Source of the DNA: Trinickia violacea
GTDB taxonomy: Bacteria; Pseudomonadota; Gammaproteobacteria; Burkholderiales; Burkholderiaceae
DNA length: 64,000 nucleotides
Reading direction: 5' to 3'
NCBI RefSeq assembly: GCF_005280735.1
Contig: NZ_CP040077.1
Location: 806,001 to 870,000 of the forward strand
Shown: positions 1 through 8,486 of the stretch, piece by piece
Numbering within the stretch: the first letter of the stretch is position 1
How the letters are laid out: each line of letters starts with the position of its first letter
The notes under the pieces: generated by a model
What the model was told of the DNA's origin: nothing
The model's database searches: none
What the model saw: only the letters and a program-made list of their open reading frames with translations
Made by a program: the position numbers and the translations under genes

Positions 1-430
1 GAAGGCCGAGATGGGCCATCACGACGAAAACATCACCTACGATGAGATGGAGCGCCGCATCGGAACCGAGCTGTCGGCCACGATCCGCGACATTTCGATC
101 AAGTTGTACAAGGAAGCCGCCGAATATGCGGCGACGCGCGGCATCATCATCGCCGACACGAAGTTCGAATTCGGCCTCGACAATCACGGCGAGCTGTATC
201 TGATGGACGAAGCGCTGACCGCCGATTCGTCGCGCTTCTGGCCGGCGGATCAGTATCAGGTCGGCACGAATCCGCCGTCGTTCGACAAGCAGTTCGTCCG
301 CGACTGGCTCGAAACGCAAGACTGGAAGAAAGAGCCGCCCGCGCCGAAGCTGCCGGACGACGTGATCGCGAAGACGAGCGAGAAGTACCAGGAAGCGCTC
401 GAGCGCCTCACCGGGCAGAAGCTCGCTTGA
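1..430 (+). CDS. purC: SAICAR synthetase (PurC), 3' part only
   Basis: This is the C-terminal part of phosphoribosylaminoimidazole-succinocarboxamide synthase, which joins CAIR and aspartate with ATP in cytosolic purine synthesis. The frame is open from base 2 at the window edge, so the true start lies upstream. The visible 142 residues carry the typical C-terminal run: a RDISIKLYKEAAEYAATRGI helix, IIADTKFEFG, then the DEALTADSSRFWP motif and a C-terminal segment around QFVRDWLE. The stop is at 428-430 and purE follows after 17 bp, followed by purK, so the three form a purine operon. Identification rests on these family motifs and on context. Confidence 0.95.
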   Translation, partial: KAEMGHHDENITYDEMERRIGTELSATIRDISIKLYKEAAEYAATRGIIIADTKFEFGLDNHGELYLMDEALTADSSRFWPADQYQVGTNPPSFDKQFVRDWLETQDWKKEPPAPKLPDDVIAKTSEKYQEALERLTGQKLA

Positions 431-447
431 CAAAGGAAATCCCCACG

Positions 448-969
448 ATGACCGAAGCCGTCCAGACCGCCCACACGCATAGCGCGCCGCTCGTCGGCGT
501 CCTGATGGGGTCCAGTTCCGATTGGGACGTGATGAAGCACGCGGTCGCGATCTTGCAGGAGTTCGGCGTGCCGTACGAAGCGAAGGTCGTGTCCGCGCAC
601 CGCATGCCCGACGAGATGTTCGACTACGCCGAGCGCGCGCGCGAGCGCGGACTGCGCGCGATCATCGCGGGCGCGGGCGGTGCGGCGCACCTGCCCGGCA
701 TGCTGGCCGCCAAGACCACCGTGCCGGTGCTCGGGGTGCCGGTCGCGAGCAAGTACCTGAAGGGCGTCGATTCGCTGCATTCGATCGTGCAGATGCCCAA
801 GGGCGTGCCGGTCGCCACGTTCGCGATCGGCGAAGCGGGCGCGGCGAATGCGGCGCTGTTCGCCGTCGCGCTGTTGAGCACGACGTCGGCGGACTATGCG
901 AACCGGCTCGCGGCATTCCGCGTTCGGCAGAACGAGGCCGCGCACGCGATGGTACTGCCCGAGCTTTGA
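448..969 (+). CDS. purE: N5-carboxyaminoimidazole ribonucleotide mutase (PurE class I)
   Basis: PurE moves the carboxyl group of N5-CAIR to C4 to give CAIR, the step between PurK and PurC. The 173-residue product shows the class I signature GVLMGSSSDWDVM near the N terminus, then SAHRMPD, and AGAGGAAHLPGM with the phosphate-binding glycines, which fits the family length of about 165-175. The frame can be opened upstream at a TTG (427), but the ATG at 448 has AAAGGAAA at 432-439 with good spacing and removes overlap with purC, so 448 is chosen. purK follows after 12 bp. Confidence 0.96.
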   Translation: MTEAVQTAHTHSAPLVGVLMGSSSDWDVMKHAVAILQEFGVPYEAKVVSAHRMPDEMFDYAERARERGLRAIIAGAGGAAHLPGMLAAKTTVPVLGVPVASKYLKGVDSLHSIVQMPKGVPVATFAIGEAGAANAALFAVALLSTTSADYANRLAAFRVRQNEAAHAMVLPEL

Positions 970-981
970 TCCTTTATTGAC

Positions 982-2202
982 ATGAATTCAGACAACACCC
1001 CGGTTTCTCCGATTCTGCCCGGCGCTTGGCTCGGCATGGTCGGGGGCGGCCAGCTCGGCCGCATGTTCTGCTTTGCTGCCCAGGCGATGGGCTATCGCGT
1101 GGCAGTCCTCGACCCCGACGAGACCAGCCCGGCCGGCGCGGTGGCGGACAAGCACCTGCGCGCCGCCTACACCGACGAGGCCGCGCTCACCGAACTCGCG
1201 CGCTTGTGCGCGGCGGTCTCGACCGAGTTCGAAAACGTGCCTGCGACCAGCCTCGATTTCCTCGCGCGCACGACGTTCGTGAGCCCGGCGGGGCGCTGCG
1301 TCGCGATCGCGCAGGACCGGATCGCGGAGAAGCGGTTTATCGCCGGCTCGGGCGTGGCGGTGGCCCCGCATGTGGCGATCGAGTCGTCCGATGCGCTCGC
1401 GGCGATCGGCGACGCCGAACTCGAAGCCGTGCTGCCCGGCATTCTGAAAACCGCGCGGCTCGGCTACGACGGCAAGGGCCAAGTGAGCGTGCGCAATGCC
1501 GACGAAGTGCGTGAGGCGCATGCGTCGCTCGGCGGCGTGCCGTGCGTGCTCGAAAAGCGCTTGCCGCTGAAGTTCGAGGTGTCGGCGCTGATCGCGCGCG
1601 GCGCGAATGGCGCGTCGGCGGTGTTTCCGCTCGCGCAGAACGCGCACCGCAACGGCGTGCTCGCCCAAACGGTGGTCCCGGCGCCCGATGCGACGCCGGC
1701 GCTCGTCGAACAGGCGCAGCAGGCCGCCTTGCGGATCGCGGACGCGCTCGGTTACGTCGGCGTGCTGTGCGTCGAATTCTTCGTGCTGGAAGACGGCTCG
1801 CTCGTCGCGAACGAGATGGCGCCGCGTCCGCACAACTCCGGGCACTACACCGTCGACGCATGCGCCGCGAGCCAGTTCGAACAGCAAGTGCGCGCGATGA
1901 CCGCGATGCCGCTCGGCGACACGCGTCAGCACTCGCCGGCCGTCATGCTCAACATCCTCGGCGACGTGTGGTTCCACGAAGGGCCGAAGGGTTCGCCGGG
2001 AGCGGCGTCGAAGGGCGCTCCCGTGACGCCGCCCTGGCATGAAGTCGCCGCGATGCCGGCTGCGCGCCTTCATTTGTACGGCAAGGAGGACGCCCGTCCC
2101 GGGCGCAAGATGGGGCACGTGAACTTCACCGCCGCGACGCTCGACGAAGCCCGCACGGCCGCTCGCGACTGCGCGCGGCTGCTGCATATTCCACTTGGCT
2201 GA
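982..2202 (+). CDS. purK: N5-carboxyaminoimidazole ribonucleotide synthase (PurK)
   Basis: PurK is an ATP-grasp enzyme that carboxylates AIR with bicarbonate to N5-CAIR, feeding PurE. The 406 residues begin with GMVGGGQLGRMF (nucleotide-fold N domain), followed by DPDETSPAG, a KTARLGYDGKGQ stretch typical of the ATP-grasp domain, and NEMAPRPHNSGHYT, the hallmark of the PurK active site. It is slightly longer than E. coli PurK, as is usual for beta-proteobacteria. The stop overlaps the alternative upstream start of the next gene, so the four genes 1-3259 are probably co-transcribed. Confidence 0.96.
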   Translation: MNSDNTPVSPILPGAWLGMVGGGQLGRMFCFAAQAMGYRVAVLDPDETSPAGAVADKHLRAAYTDEAALTELARLCAAVSTEFENVPATSLDFLARTTFVSPAGRCVAIAQDRIAEKRFIAGSGVAVAPHVAIESSDALAAIGDAELEAVLPGILKTARLGYDGKGQVSVRNADEVREAHASLGGVPCVLEKRLPLKFEVSALIARGANGASAVFPLAQNAHRNGVLAQTVVPAPDATPALVEQAQQAALRIADALGYVGVLCVEFFVLEDGSLVANEMAPRPHNSGHYTVDACAASQFEQQVRAMTAMPLGDTRQHSPAVMLNILGDVWFHEGPKGSPGAASKGAPVTPPWHEVAAMPAARLHLYGKEDARPGRKMGHVNFTAATLDEARTAARDCARLLHIPLG

Positions 2203-2218
2203 CGCCGGCTGCCCATCG

Positions 2219-3259
2219 ATGTCCATTCGTTCGAATTTCCCTTCGGCCCCCGCCGTGACGGGCGAGCAGATCGCGCATGCCGCCGAGCTGCTCGATGCCG
2301 GCCAGCTCGTCGCCTTTCCGACCGAGACGGTCTACGGTCTCGGCGGCGACGCCGAGAGCCCGGAGGCCGTCGCGCGCATTTATGCGGCGAAGGGGCGTCC
2401 CGCGAATCATCCGGTGATCGTCCACCTCGCGCCGCACGGCGACCCGAACTACTGGGTCGAGCATTTGCCTGCCGATGCGCAAAAACTGATCGACGCGTTT
2501 TGGCCCGGGCCGCTCACGCTGATCCTGAAGCGCGCTGCGCATATTCCTGCGGCGGTCAGCGGCGGGCAAGATTCGGTGGGGCTGCGCTGCCCGTCGCATC
2601 CGGTCGCGCAGGCGCTGCTCGACGCGTTCAGCGCGCGGCGCGGCGGGCATGGCGGTGTCGCGGCGCCGTCCGCGAACCGCTTCGGTCACGTGAGCCCGAC
2701 CACGGCCCAGCACGTGCGCGACGAATTCGGCGACGCGATCCACGTGCTCGACGGCGGCCCGTCGGATGTCGGCATCGAGTCGACGATTCTCGATTTGTCG
2801 CGCGGCTTTCCGGCGCTGCTGCGCCCGGGTCACGTCACGCCACAGGAACTCGCCGACGTGCTGGGCGTCGCGCCGCGCCTGCCCGACGGCAGCGACGCCA
2901 CCGCGCCGCGCGCGTCGGGCACGTTGAAGGCGCACTATGCGCCGCGCACGCCGCTCGCCCTGTTGCCGTTCGAAGCGTTGGAGCCGATCTTGAGCGCCGC
3001 ACGCGATGCCGGCGAACGCGTGGCGCTCGTTGCACGCAAGTCGCGCGCGGGCCGCTGGGCGAGTGCTGACGGCGTGCATTTCGTCGCCGCGCCGGAAGAT
3101 CCGCATGCGTACGCTCGCGAGCTTTACAGCTTGCTGCGGGCGCTCGATCGCGCGGACGTCTCGCGCATCTTGATCGAGAAGCTGCCCGATACGATCGAGT
3201 GGATCGCGGTCAACGATCGCCTCGGGCGCGCGGCTGCGGCGTTCGAAGCGCAGGGCTGA
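2219..3259 (+). CDS. L-threonylcarbamoyladenylate synthase, Sua5 type
   Basis: This enzyme makes threonylcarbamoyl-AMP from threonine, bicarbonate and ATP for the t6A37 modification of ANN-decoding tRNAs. The YrdC/Sua5 core is seen as VAFPTETVYGLGGDA, then FWPGPLTLIL, the GLRCPSHP segment and APSANRFGHVSPT. Unlike short TsaC, it has the extra C-terminal Sua5 domain of about 130 residues (from about residue 215: ASGTLKAHYAPRTPL linker, then a Rossmann-like part), total 346 residues. A TTG at 2195 would extend the frame and overlap purK; the ATG at 2219 is preferred. A terminator follows at 3307-3338. Confidence 0.93.
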   Translation: MSIRSNFPSAPAVTGEQIAHAAELLDAGQLVAFPTETVYGLGGDAESPEAVARIYAAKGRPANHPVIVHLAPHGDPNYWVEHLPADAQKLIDAFWPGPLTLILKRAAHIPAAVSGGQDSVGLRCPSHPVAQALLDAFSARRGGHGGVAAPSANRFGHVSPTTAQHVRDEFGDAIHVLDGGPSDVGIESTILDLSRGFPALLRPGHVTPQELADVLGVAPRLPDGSDATAPRASGTLKAHYAPRTPLALLPFEALEPILSAARDAGERVALVARKSRAGRWASADGVHFVAAPEDPHAYARELYSLLRALDRADVSRILIEKLPDTIEWIAVNDRLGRAAAAFEAQG

Positions 3260-3306
3260 GCGCGCCGCCACGCACCTTTCCGATCGATCGACAGCGCCTC
3301 AAAAGC

Positions 3307-3338
3307 AAAACGCCCGGCTCGCATTAAGCCGGGCGTTT
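3307..3338. terminator. Bidirectional rho-independent terminator
   Basis: An inverted repeat with arms AAAACGCCCGGCT (3307-3319) and AGCCGGGCGTTT (3327-3338), a 7-nt loop, and A and T runs at the two ends. It lies between the plus-strand Sua5 gene and the 3' end of the minus-strand SGNH hydrolase, so it can serve both. Confidence 0.9.
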
Positions 3339-3384
3339 CTCTTTGCCATCCTGATCGAACAGCTATATCACGTCGACCGCGCGA

Positions 3385-4575
3385 TCAATGCCCGATGCCC
3401 GCTGCCGCAATCTTGCTCTCGACGAATTGAGCGAAAAGCGCGTACGTGTGCGTAGTCGGGTGAAGCGAGTCCGCGAACACATAGGTCTGGTCCGCGCCCG
3501 CGACCGTCAGCGTCTGCGGCGAGCAGAACAGCGACGAGGCGAATTGCGCGCCGAACTGCGCAGGCGTCAGGCCGTTGAGCGCGGACGGGTTCTGTTGGCC
3601 ATACTGAGTGGCGTTCGCCTGCATCTGCGCCAGATTGCACGCGGTGCCCGTGTTCCCGACTTGGAAGCCGAGCGACGCATTGTTCGGCAGAAGGGTTTGG
3701 TCGAACCATGTGAACGCGTCAGCGTAGATCACCTTCGACGAAAGGCCCGCTTGGGCCAGTCCGGCCTGCACGATGCCGTTGAAGGTCTGCGTGATGCCGC
3801 TCAGGAGCGCTGAGCCCTGCGCGCCTTCGGCGATGCCGAGCGGCGCCTGGCCGATGTCGGGAACGTTGACGACCACGACCTTGGTTGCGCCGGCGGCGAG
3901 GATTGTGCCCACTTGTGTGACGAACGCCTGCGCAGCCGGTCCGAGTGTCGCCAAGGTGACTGCCTGGACCGCGACCGAGAGGCTCGGATAGGTGCCATTG
4001 GCTACGCCGGTTTGCACGGCGGTTCCGATGGCCGTCGCGTTCGACAGGATGTCGTTTGAGCCGCCTTCGACAAGCACGAGCTGGTTCGAATTGAAGCTGC
4101 CGTGCGCCTTCAGATAATTGGTGACCTGGTCGACGACCGGCATCGTGGTTGCCGCGGCGTCGTTCGGCGCCCAGCCGATGCCGTGTTCCCCGCTAATGAG
4201 CGCGCCGCCTTCCCCATAACCGAGACCGCCGGCTGCGGCGAGTTGCACGCTGAAGCCGCCGAGATAGGCCGGCGTGAGGGTGCCGCCATAGTAGTTCGCG
4301 ACGTTTTGCGTCCAGATCTGGCCAGGATTGGTCGTGAACTTGCCGCCGCCGAAGCTCGGCAGGATGAACGGGGAATAGGTGCCGACATCCGAAAGGCTCG
4401 TGCCGAACGACACGACCTGCAGCGATACGCCGCCCGCCGGCGTGCTGGCGTTGGTGCTCGACGAACTGCTTCCCCCGCCGCCGCATGCCGCCAGAAGCGC
4501 GAACGCGGCGCAGGCGACGGCCGTTTGCGCGGTGCGCAGCAGGCCCTTGGGCTGTGTTTTTTTACTTTGTTCCAT
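3385..4575 (-). CDS. SGNH/GDSL-family lipoprotein hydrolase
   Basis: A predicted exported esterase/lipase of 396 residues. The N terminus is a lipoprotein signal ending in LLAAC (Cys31), followed by a Gly/Ser-rich linker. The SGNH blocks are visible: block I as FGTSLSD with catalytic Ser60, block III GGSNDI, and block V DSLHPT with Asp369 and His372. Related secreted Burkholderia proteins are described as outer-membrane or extracellular SGNH hydrolases; the substrate cannot be told from sequence. The gene starts at ATG 4575 after GAGGAGATGAGATAG on the minus strand. It stands 94 bp downstream of the membrane hydroxylase gene. Confidence 0.85.
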   Translation of the reverse strand: MEQSKKTQPKGLLRTAQTAVACAAFALLAACGGGGSSSSSTNASTPAGGVSLQVVSFGTSLSDVGTYSPFILPSFGGGKFTTNPGQIWTQNVANYYGGTLTPAYLGGFSVQLAAAGGLGYGEGGALISGEHGIGWAPNDAAATTMPVVDQVTNYLKAHGSFNSNQLVLVEGGSNDILSNATAIGTAVQTGVANGTYPSLSVAVQAVTLATLGPAAQAFVTQVGTILAAGATKVVVVNVPDIGQAPLGIAEGAQGSALLSGITQTFNGIVQAGLAQAGLSSKVIYADAFTWFDQTLLPNNASLGFQVGNTGTACNLAQMQANATQYGQQNPSALNGLTPAQFGAQFASSLFCSPQTLTVAGADQTYVFADSLHPTTHTYALFAQFVESKIAAAGIGH

Positions 4576-4669
4576 CTATCTCATCTCCTCGAATGTGCAG
4601 CTTGGCCGTGTGTTGCAGGCAGCGCCCGCCGCTTGTCATGCGCGGCGTGGCGACAGCTTACAGAATCTG

Positions 4670-5608
4670 TCATGTCTTGCGCGATGCTGGAAATGCCTGG
4701 GTGTCGGGTTCGCGCAACCCGGCTTCTTGTATTGGCGAGCCCATGCGAGCATCGCTCGCGCCATGAAACGCCGCAGCCCATTCGGGCGGTCCGAACAAGG
4801 CGCGCAGCTTGTCGGCGAAGCGCTCGGCCCGCATGGCGTCAGCGGCCATCGACGCCCATTCGTGAAACGTCGCCTTGAGCGGGTTGTAGCTGCGCAGCGG
4901 CTCGACGATCCCGTACTCGGGGGCTACGCGCGGGTCTTCATCGACATAGCTGCCGAAGAGGCGATCCCAGACGACGAGCACGCCCGCGTAGTTGCGATCG
5001 ATATAACGCGGGTTGCGGGCGTGATGCGCGCGATGGATCGACGGCGTGTTGAACACGTATTCGAGCCAGCCGAGCCGGCCGATCGCCTGCGTGTGGACGA
5101 AGAACTGGAACGCGAGATTGACGAGGACGATCGCGACGATCTGCTTGGGCGGAAAGCCGAGCACGGCGAGCGGCGTCCAGAACGCCCACATGCCGGCGAT
5201 CGGATACATGAGGCTTTGGCGGAACGCGGTCGATAGATTCAGCCGCTCGGAGGAGTGATGGACGACGTGGGCGGCCCACAGCCAGCGCACGCGATGACTG
5301 CAGCGGTGGAAGACGTAGTAGAGGAAGTCCTGAGCGACGAACAGCACGGCGAACGACAGCCATCCGGCGTGCCACGTGATGAGCCGGAAATGATCGTAGA
5401 CGTAAGCGTAGACCGGAATGACCGCGAGCCATGCGAGCTTATCGGCGGCTTGATGCATCAGGGCGAGCGACGCGTTGCAAAGCGTGTCGGCCCATCGGTA
5501 GATCTGCGCGTTCGGCCGTGCGCGCCGCAGGTGCCACGCCTCCCAGCCGATGCATGCGAGAAAGACGGGCGCCATCGCGAGCAGGAGCAATTCGGCATCG
5601 AATTGCAT
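4670..5608 (-). CDS. Fatty acid hydroxylase / sterol desaturase superfamily membrane protein
   Basis: A polytopic inner-membrane protein of 312 residues with the diiron histidine boxes of the superfamily: HRCSH (residues 101-105), HVVHH (114-118) and HRAHH (192-196). The hydrophobic segments lie at about 5-22, 58-72, 82-100 and 135-172. Family members hydroxylate or desaturate lipids such as sterols, fatty acids or carotenoids; here the substrate is unknown and sterol synthesis genes are not present nearby. The last 40 residues are hydrophilic and poorly conserved in type. It may be co-transcribed with the SGNH hydrolase downstream. Confidence 0.85.
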   Translation of the reverse strand: MQFDAELLLLAMAPVFLACIGWEAWHLRRARPNAQIYRWADTLCNASLALMHQAADKLAWLAVIPVYAYVYDHFRLITWHAGWLSFAVLFVAQDFLYYVFHRCSHRVRWLWAAHVVHHSSERLNLSTAFRQSLMYPIAGMWAFWTPLAVLGFPPKQIVAIVLVNLAFQFFVHTQAIGRLGWLEYVFNTPSIHRAHHARNPRYIDRNYAGVLVVWDRLFGSYVDEDPRVAPEYGIVEPLRSYNPLKATFHEWASMAADAMRAERFADKLRALFGPPEWAAAFHGASDARMGSPIQEAGLREPDTQAFPASRKT

Positions 5609-5808
5609 GGGCGTCTCCCTCCGTGTCTCGAGTTGGTCTTGTTGCAGCGTGAACGCTGTCGAGTTGTACCGAGTTTCGCGTCACGCAATCGAGCGTGATT
5701 CCGCGCTTCGGACATTGCCCGACAGCGTACACGGTCGCGTCACGCGCCGCGCCATTCTTCGTAGAAGGATTATTCGATGCAGGTGCCGTCTGGAAAGGCG
5801 GGTGAGGG

Positions 5809-5841
5809 TTTCTCCCAGCACGCGGGAGCGGCTGGGAGAAA
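5809..5841. other. Perfect 11-bp inverted repeat 3' of dacB
   Basis: Arms TTTCTCCCAGC (5809-5819) and GCTGGGAGAAA (5831-5841) around an 11-nt GC-rich loop. It lies in the 293-bp gap between the membrane hydroxylase and dacB, just past the dacB stop on the minus strand. It may act as a dacB terminator or processing hairpin, although no clear T tract follows. I see no gene in the rest of this gap. Confidence 0.5.
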
Positions 5842-5901
5842 TGGGGATGGACGGAAGCGGGAAGGCGCGCTCGGCGCGCCGGATTGAGGCTTAATTGACG
5901 C

Positions 5902-7527
5902 TTAGCGCGCGCCTTGATAGATCCATTCGAGCAGTGCATCGTGCGCCTCTCGCGCCGCTTCCGCGTGCGGGTCGTTGATGATGCTGACGACCACATAGCT
6001 CTGTCCGTCCGCCCCCGCCACGTAGCCGGCAATCGCGCGCACATCGCGCAGCGTACCGGTCTTGATGTGCGCATTGCCGAGCACGGGTGCGCTTTTCAAG
6101 CGGTTGCGCATCGTGCCGTCGACGCCCGCTACCGGCAGCGATTCGACGAACACTTGCGCGACGGGGCTCGCGTTCGCGTGCTGCAGCAAGTCGGCGAGCG
6201 ACAACGCGGAAATATGCTCGTCGCGCGACAATCCCGAGCCGTTTTGGAGCGCGAGTTCGGGCATCGGCAGACCGTTCGCGTTCAGAAACGAGCGGATCGT
6301 GTTCGCCGACTTCTCGGGCGTCGCGGGCGGCTTTTCCTTGACTGCGCCGATCGTCAGGAACAGGTTGCGCGCCATCACGTTGTTGCTGAACTTGTTGATG
6401 TCGCGAACGATATCGGACAGCACCGGGCCTTGGTGGACCGCGACGAGGCGCGCATCGGCGGGCACGGGACCTTCGCGCGTCGTGCCGTTGAAGGTGCCGC
6501 CCGTCTGCTGCCACAGCGCGAGGAATCCGCCTGCGAAGAACTGCGAGTGGTCGAGCACCGCGAGGTTGATCGAGCGCATTCCGCAGCGCACCGGGTAGTC
6601 GCCCGAGAACAGCGCGGCAACGGTGCCGCTCGCTTCCGGCGTGACGGTCGGCGTGACCGCGGATTCCGCGCCGACGCACGCGCCGCGCGTCGCGTGCAGT
6701 TCGTTGTCGATTTGCAGTTGCGACAGCGTGGGCAGCACGTCGATCGCGACGGTGCCGTCGGGCGATGGCGTCAGCGTAAACGTCAGCGACTTGAAGGCAT
6801 ACAGCAGCGGGTCGGGGCCGACGTTGTACGGTGCGGTGGCGTCGTCGTCGAACGGCGGGAGATCGCGCGTCGACGGATCGAAGAAGCGCTTGTCGAGCAC
6901 CAGCGCGCCGTCGATGCCTGTGATGCCGGCCTTGTGAATCTTGTCGACGAGATCGATCAGCTCTTCCGGCACGAGCTTCGGATCGCCCGTCCCCTGGATG
7001 TAGAGGTTGCCGTGCAGGACGCCATGCTCGTCGACGGTGCCGTCCGCGTAGGCGTTGGTGCGCCAGCGATAGTCCGGCCCGAGGATCGACAGGCCCGAGT
7101 AGGTGGTGACGAGCTTCATCGTCGAGGCGGGCATCATCGGCTTGCCGGCGTTCAACGCGAGGATCGGCGTGCGATCGCCGATCTTCTCGACGACCACGCT
7201 CATCGACGTCAGCGGCACGTGCGCCTTTTCGAGTCCCCTCATGACCGGCGCGGGCAAGACGGTCGTGACGTTGACAGCCGGATGACGCGCTTTCTTGCGC
7301 GCCTCGGCCGGCGCGGCGAACACGAGCGCCGTACAGGTCAACAGAGCGACGGCGGTGCGCGCGAGTGTGTTCGAGCGATGAAAACGATTCGGCTGTTGCG
7401 ATTCGTTGCTCGATGACGTGATCGACGAGGTGAACGATGACGAAAGCGATGACAAGAGCGAAGCAGGGCGAGACGCACGTCGCGCCAGCGCGCGGCGTGC
7501 CACTGAAGAGAGAAATGCGTTCGTCAT
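5902..7527 (-). CDS. dacB: D-alanyl-D-alanine carboxypeptidase/endopeptidase (PBP4, DacB)
   Basis: A periplasmic class C penicillin-binding protein that trims or cleaves peptidoglycan peptide cross-links. The peptidase S13 motifs are present: STMK (catalytic Ser135), SNN in the segment NKFSNNVMARN, and KTG in HIKTGTLRDV near the C terminus; the large insertion between the first two motifs is typical of PBP4. The 541-residue frame has an unusual N-terminal part of about 50 residues rich in Arg and Ser before the hydrophobic signal segment (about 57-72), and no strong ribosome binding site precedes ATG 7527. The true start may be an internal non-ATG codon. Confidence 0.93.
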   Translation of the reverse strand: MTNAFLSSVARRALARRASRPASLLSSLSSSFTSSITSSSNESQQPNRFHRSNTLARTAVALLTCTALVFAAPAEARKKARHPAVNVTTVLPAPVMRGLEKAHVPLTSMSVVVEKIGDRTPILALNAGKPMMPASTMKLVTTYSGLSILGPDYRWRTNAYADGTVDEHGVLHGNLYIQGTGDPKLVPEELIDLVDKIHKAGITGIDGALVLDKRFFDPSTRDLPPFDDDATAPYNVGPDPLLYAFKSLTFTLTPSPDGTVAIDVLPTLSQLQIDNELHATRGACVGAESAVTPTVTPEASGTVAALFSGDYPVRCGMRSINLAVLDHSQFFAGGFLALWQQTGGTFNGTTREGPVPADARLVAVHQGPVLSDIVRDINKFSNNVMARNLFLTIGAVKEKPPATPEKSANTIRSFLNANGLPMPELALQNGSGLSRDEHISALSLADLLQHANASPVAQVFVESLPVAGVDGTMRNRLKSAPVLGNAHIKTGTLRDVRAIAGYVAGADGQSYVVVSIINDPHAEAAREAHDALLEWIYQGAR

Positions 7528-7810
7528 GGACGGCGGGTTCTGTGAATCAAGTCGATCGTTGCCATCGTTACGACAGTGGCGAACGCCGTGGCGGCATCGA
7601 TCGCGGCAAGCGGGCAGGCAACACGTTTAGCGCCTGCGCAATAACGGGGCAATAGCGCTGCGGCTACCGCGCAATTCCGCCATGCCGCGCCAAAAGCGCT
7701 CATTGTAGAGACATGCTGCGGCGCTGCGGAAAAAAGCGCGCGCGCCGCGTGGTGCCGGCGAGACGTTAAAATGGGTTCATGACACATCTTTGCCGCAGGA
7801 TCGAATAGCG

Positions 7811-8473
7811 ATGCGCATATTGCTTGTCGAAGACGACCGGATGATCGCCGAGGGCGTGCGCAAGGCGCTGCGCGGCGAGGGTTTTGCCGTCGATTGGGTG
7901 CAGGACGGCGAGGCCGCGCTGACCGCCGCGACCGGCGAATCTTACGATCTCGTGCTGCTCGATTTGGGCTTGCCGAAGCGCGACGGCCTCGACGTGCTGC
8001 GTACCTTGCGAACCCGGGGCCATGCGTGCCCGGTGCTGATCCTCACGGCTCGCGATGCGGTCGCGGACCGCGTCAAAGGTCTCGACGCCGGCGCCGACGA
8101 CTATCTCGTCAAGCCATTCGATCTCGACGAACTGGGCGCGCGGATGCGCGCCCTGATCCGCCGTCAGTCGGGGCGCAGCGAATCGGTGATGCGTCACGGC
8201 GCGTTGACGCTCGATCCCGCTTCCCACCAAGTCACGCTCGACGGCGCGCCGGTCGCGCTGTCCGCGCGCGAATTCGCGCTGCTGGAAGCGCTGCTCGCGC
8301 GTCCCGGCGCAGTGCTCTCGAAGAGCCAGCTCGAAGACAAGATGTACGGCTGGGGCGAGGAAATCGGCAGCAACACGGTCGAGGTCTACATCCATGCGCT
8401 GCGCAAAAAACTCGGCGCCGATCTGATCCGCAACGTGCGCGGTCTCGGCTACATGATCGCGAAGGAAGCGTGA
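7811..8473 (+). CDS. OmpR-family response regulator, QseB/PmrA-like
   Basis: A two-component response regulator of 220 residues. The receiver domain has the acidic pair Glu7/Asp8-Asp9, the phospho-acceptor Asp51 in LVLLDLGLP, the Thr in LILTARD and Lys in LVKPF. The C-terminal winged helix ends with TVEVYIHALRKKLG and VRGLGYM, the QseB/PmrA/BasR pattern. The ATG at 7811 is chosen over TTG 7790 because the receiver begins exactly there (MRILLVEDD). The sensor kinase gene follows after 13 bp. A PmrA-box-like sequence precedes the next operon (9868-9884), suggesting the protease gene there is a target. Confidence 0.94.
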   Translation: MRILLVEDDRMIAEGVRKALRGEGFAVDWVQDGEAALTAATGESYDLVLLDLGLPKRDGLDVLRTLRTRGHACPVLILTARDAVADRVKGLDAGADDYLVKPFDLDELGARMRALIRRQSGRSESVMRHGALTLDPASHQVTLDGAPVALSAREFALLEALLARPGAVLSKSQLEDKMYGWGEEIGSNTVEVYIHALRKKLGADLIRNVRGLGYMIAKEA

Positions 8474-8486
8474 GACCGCTCTCTCC

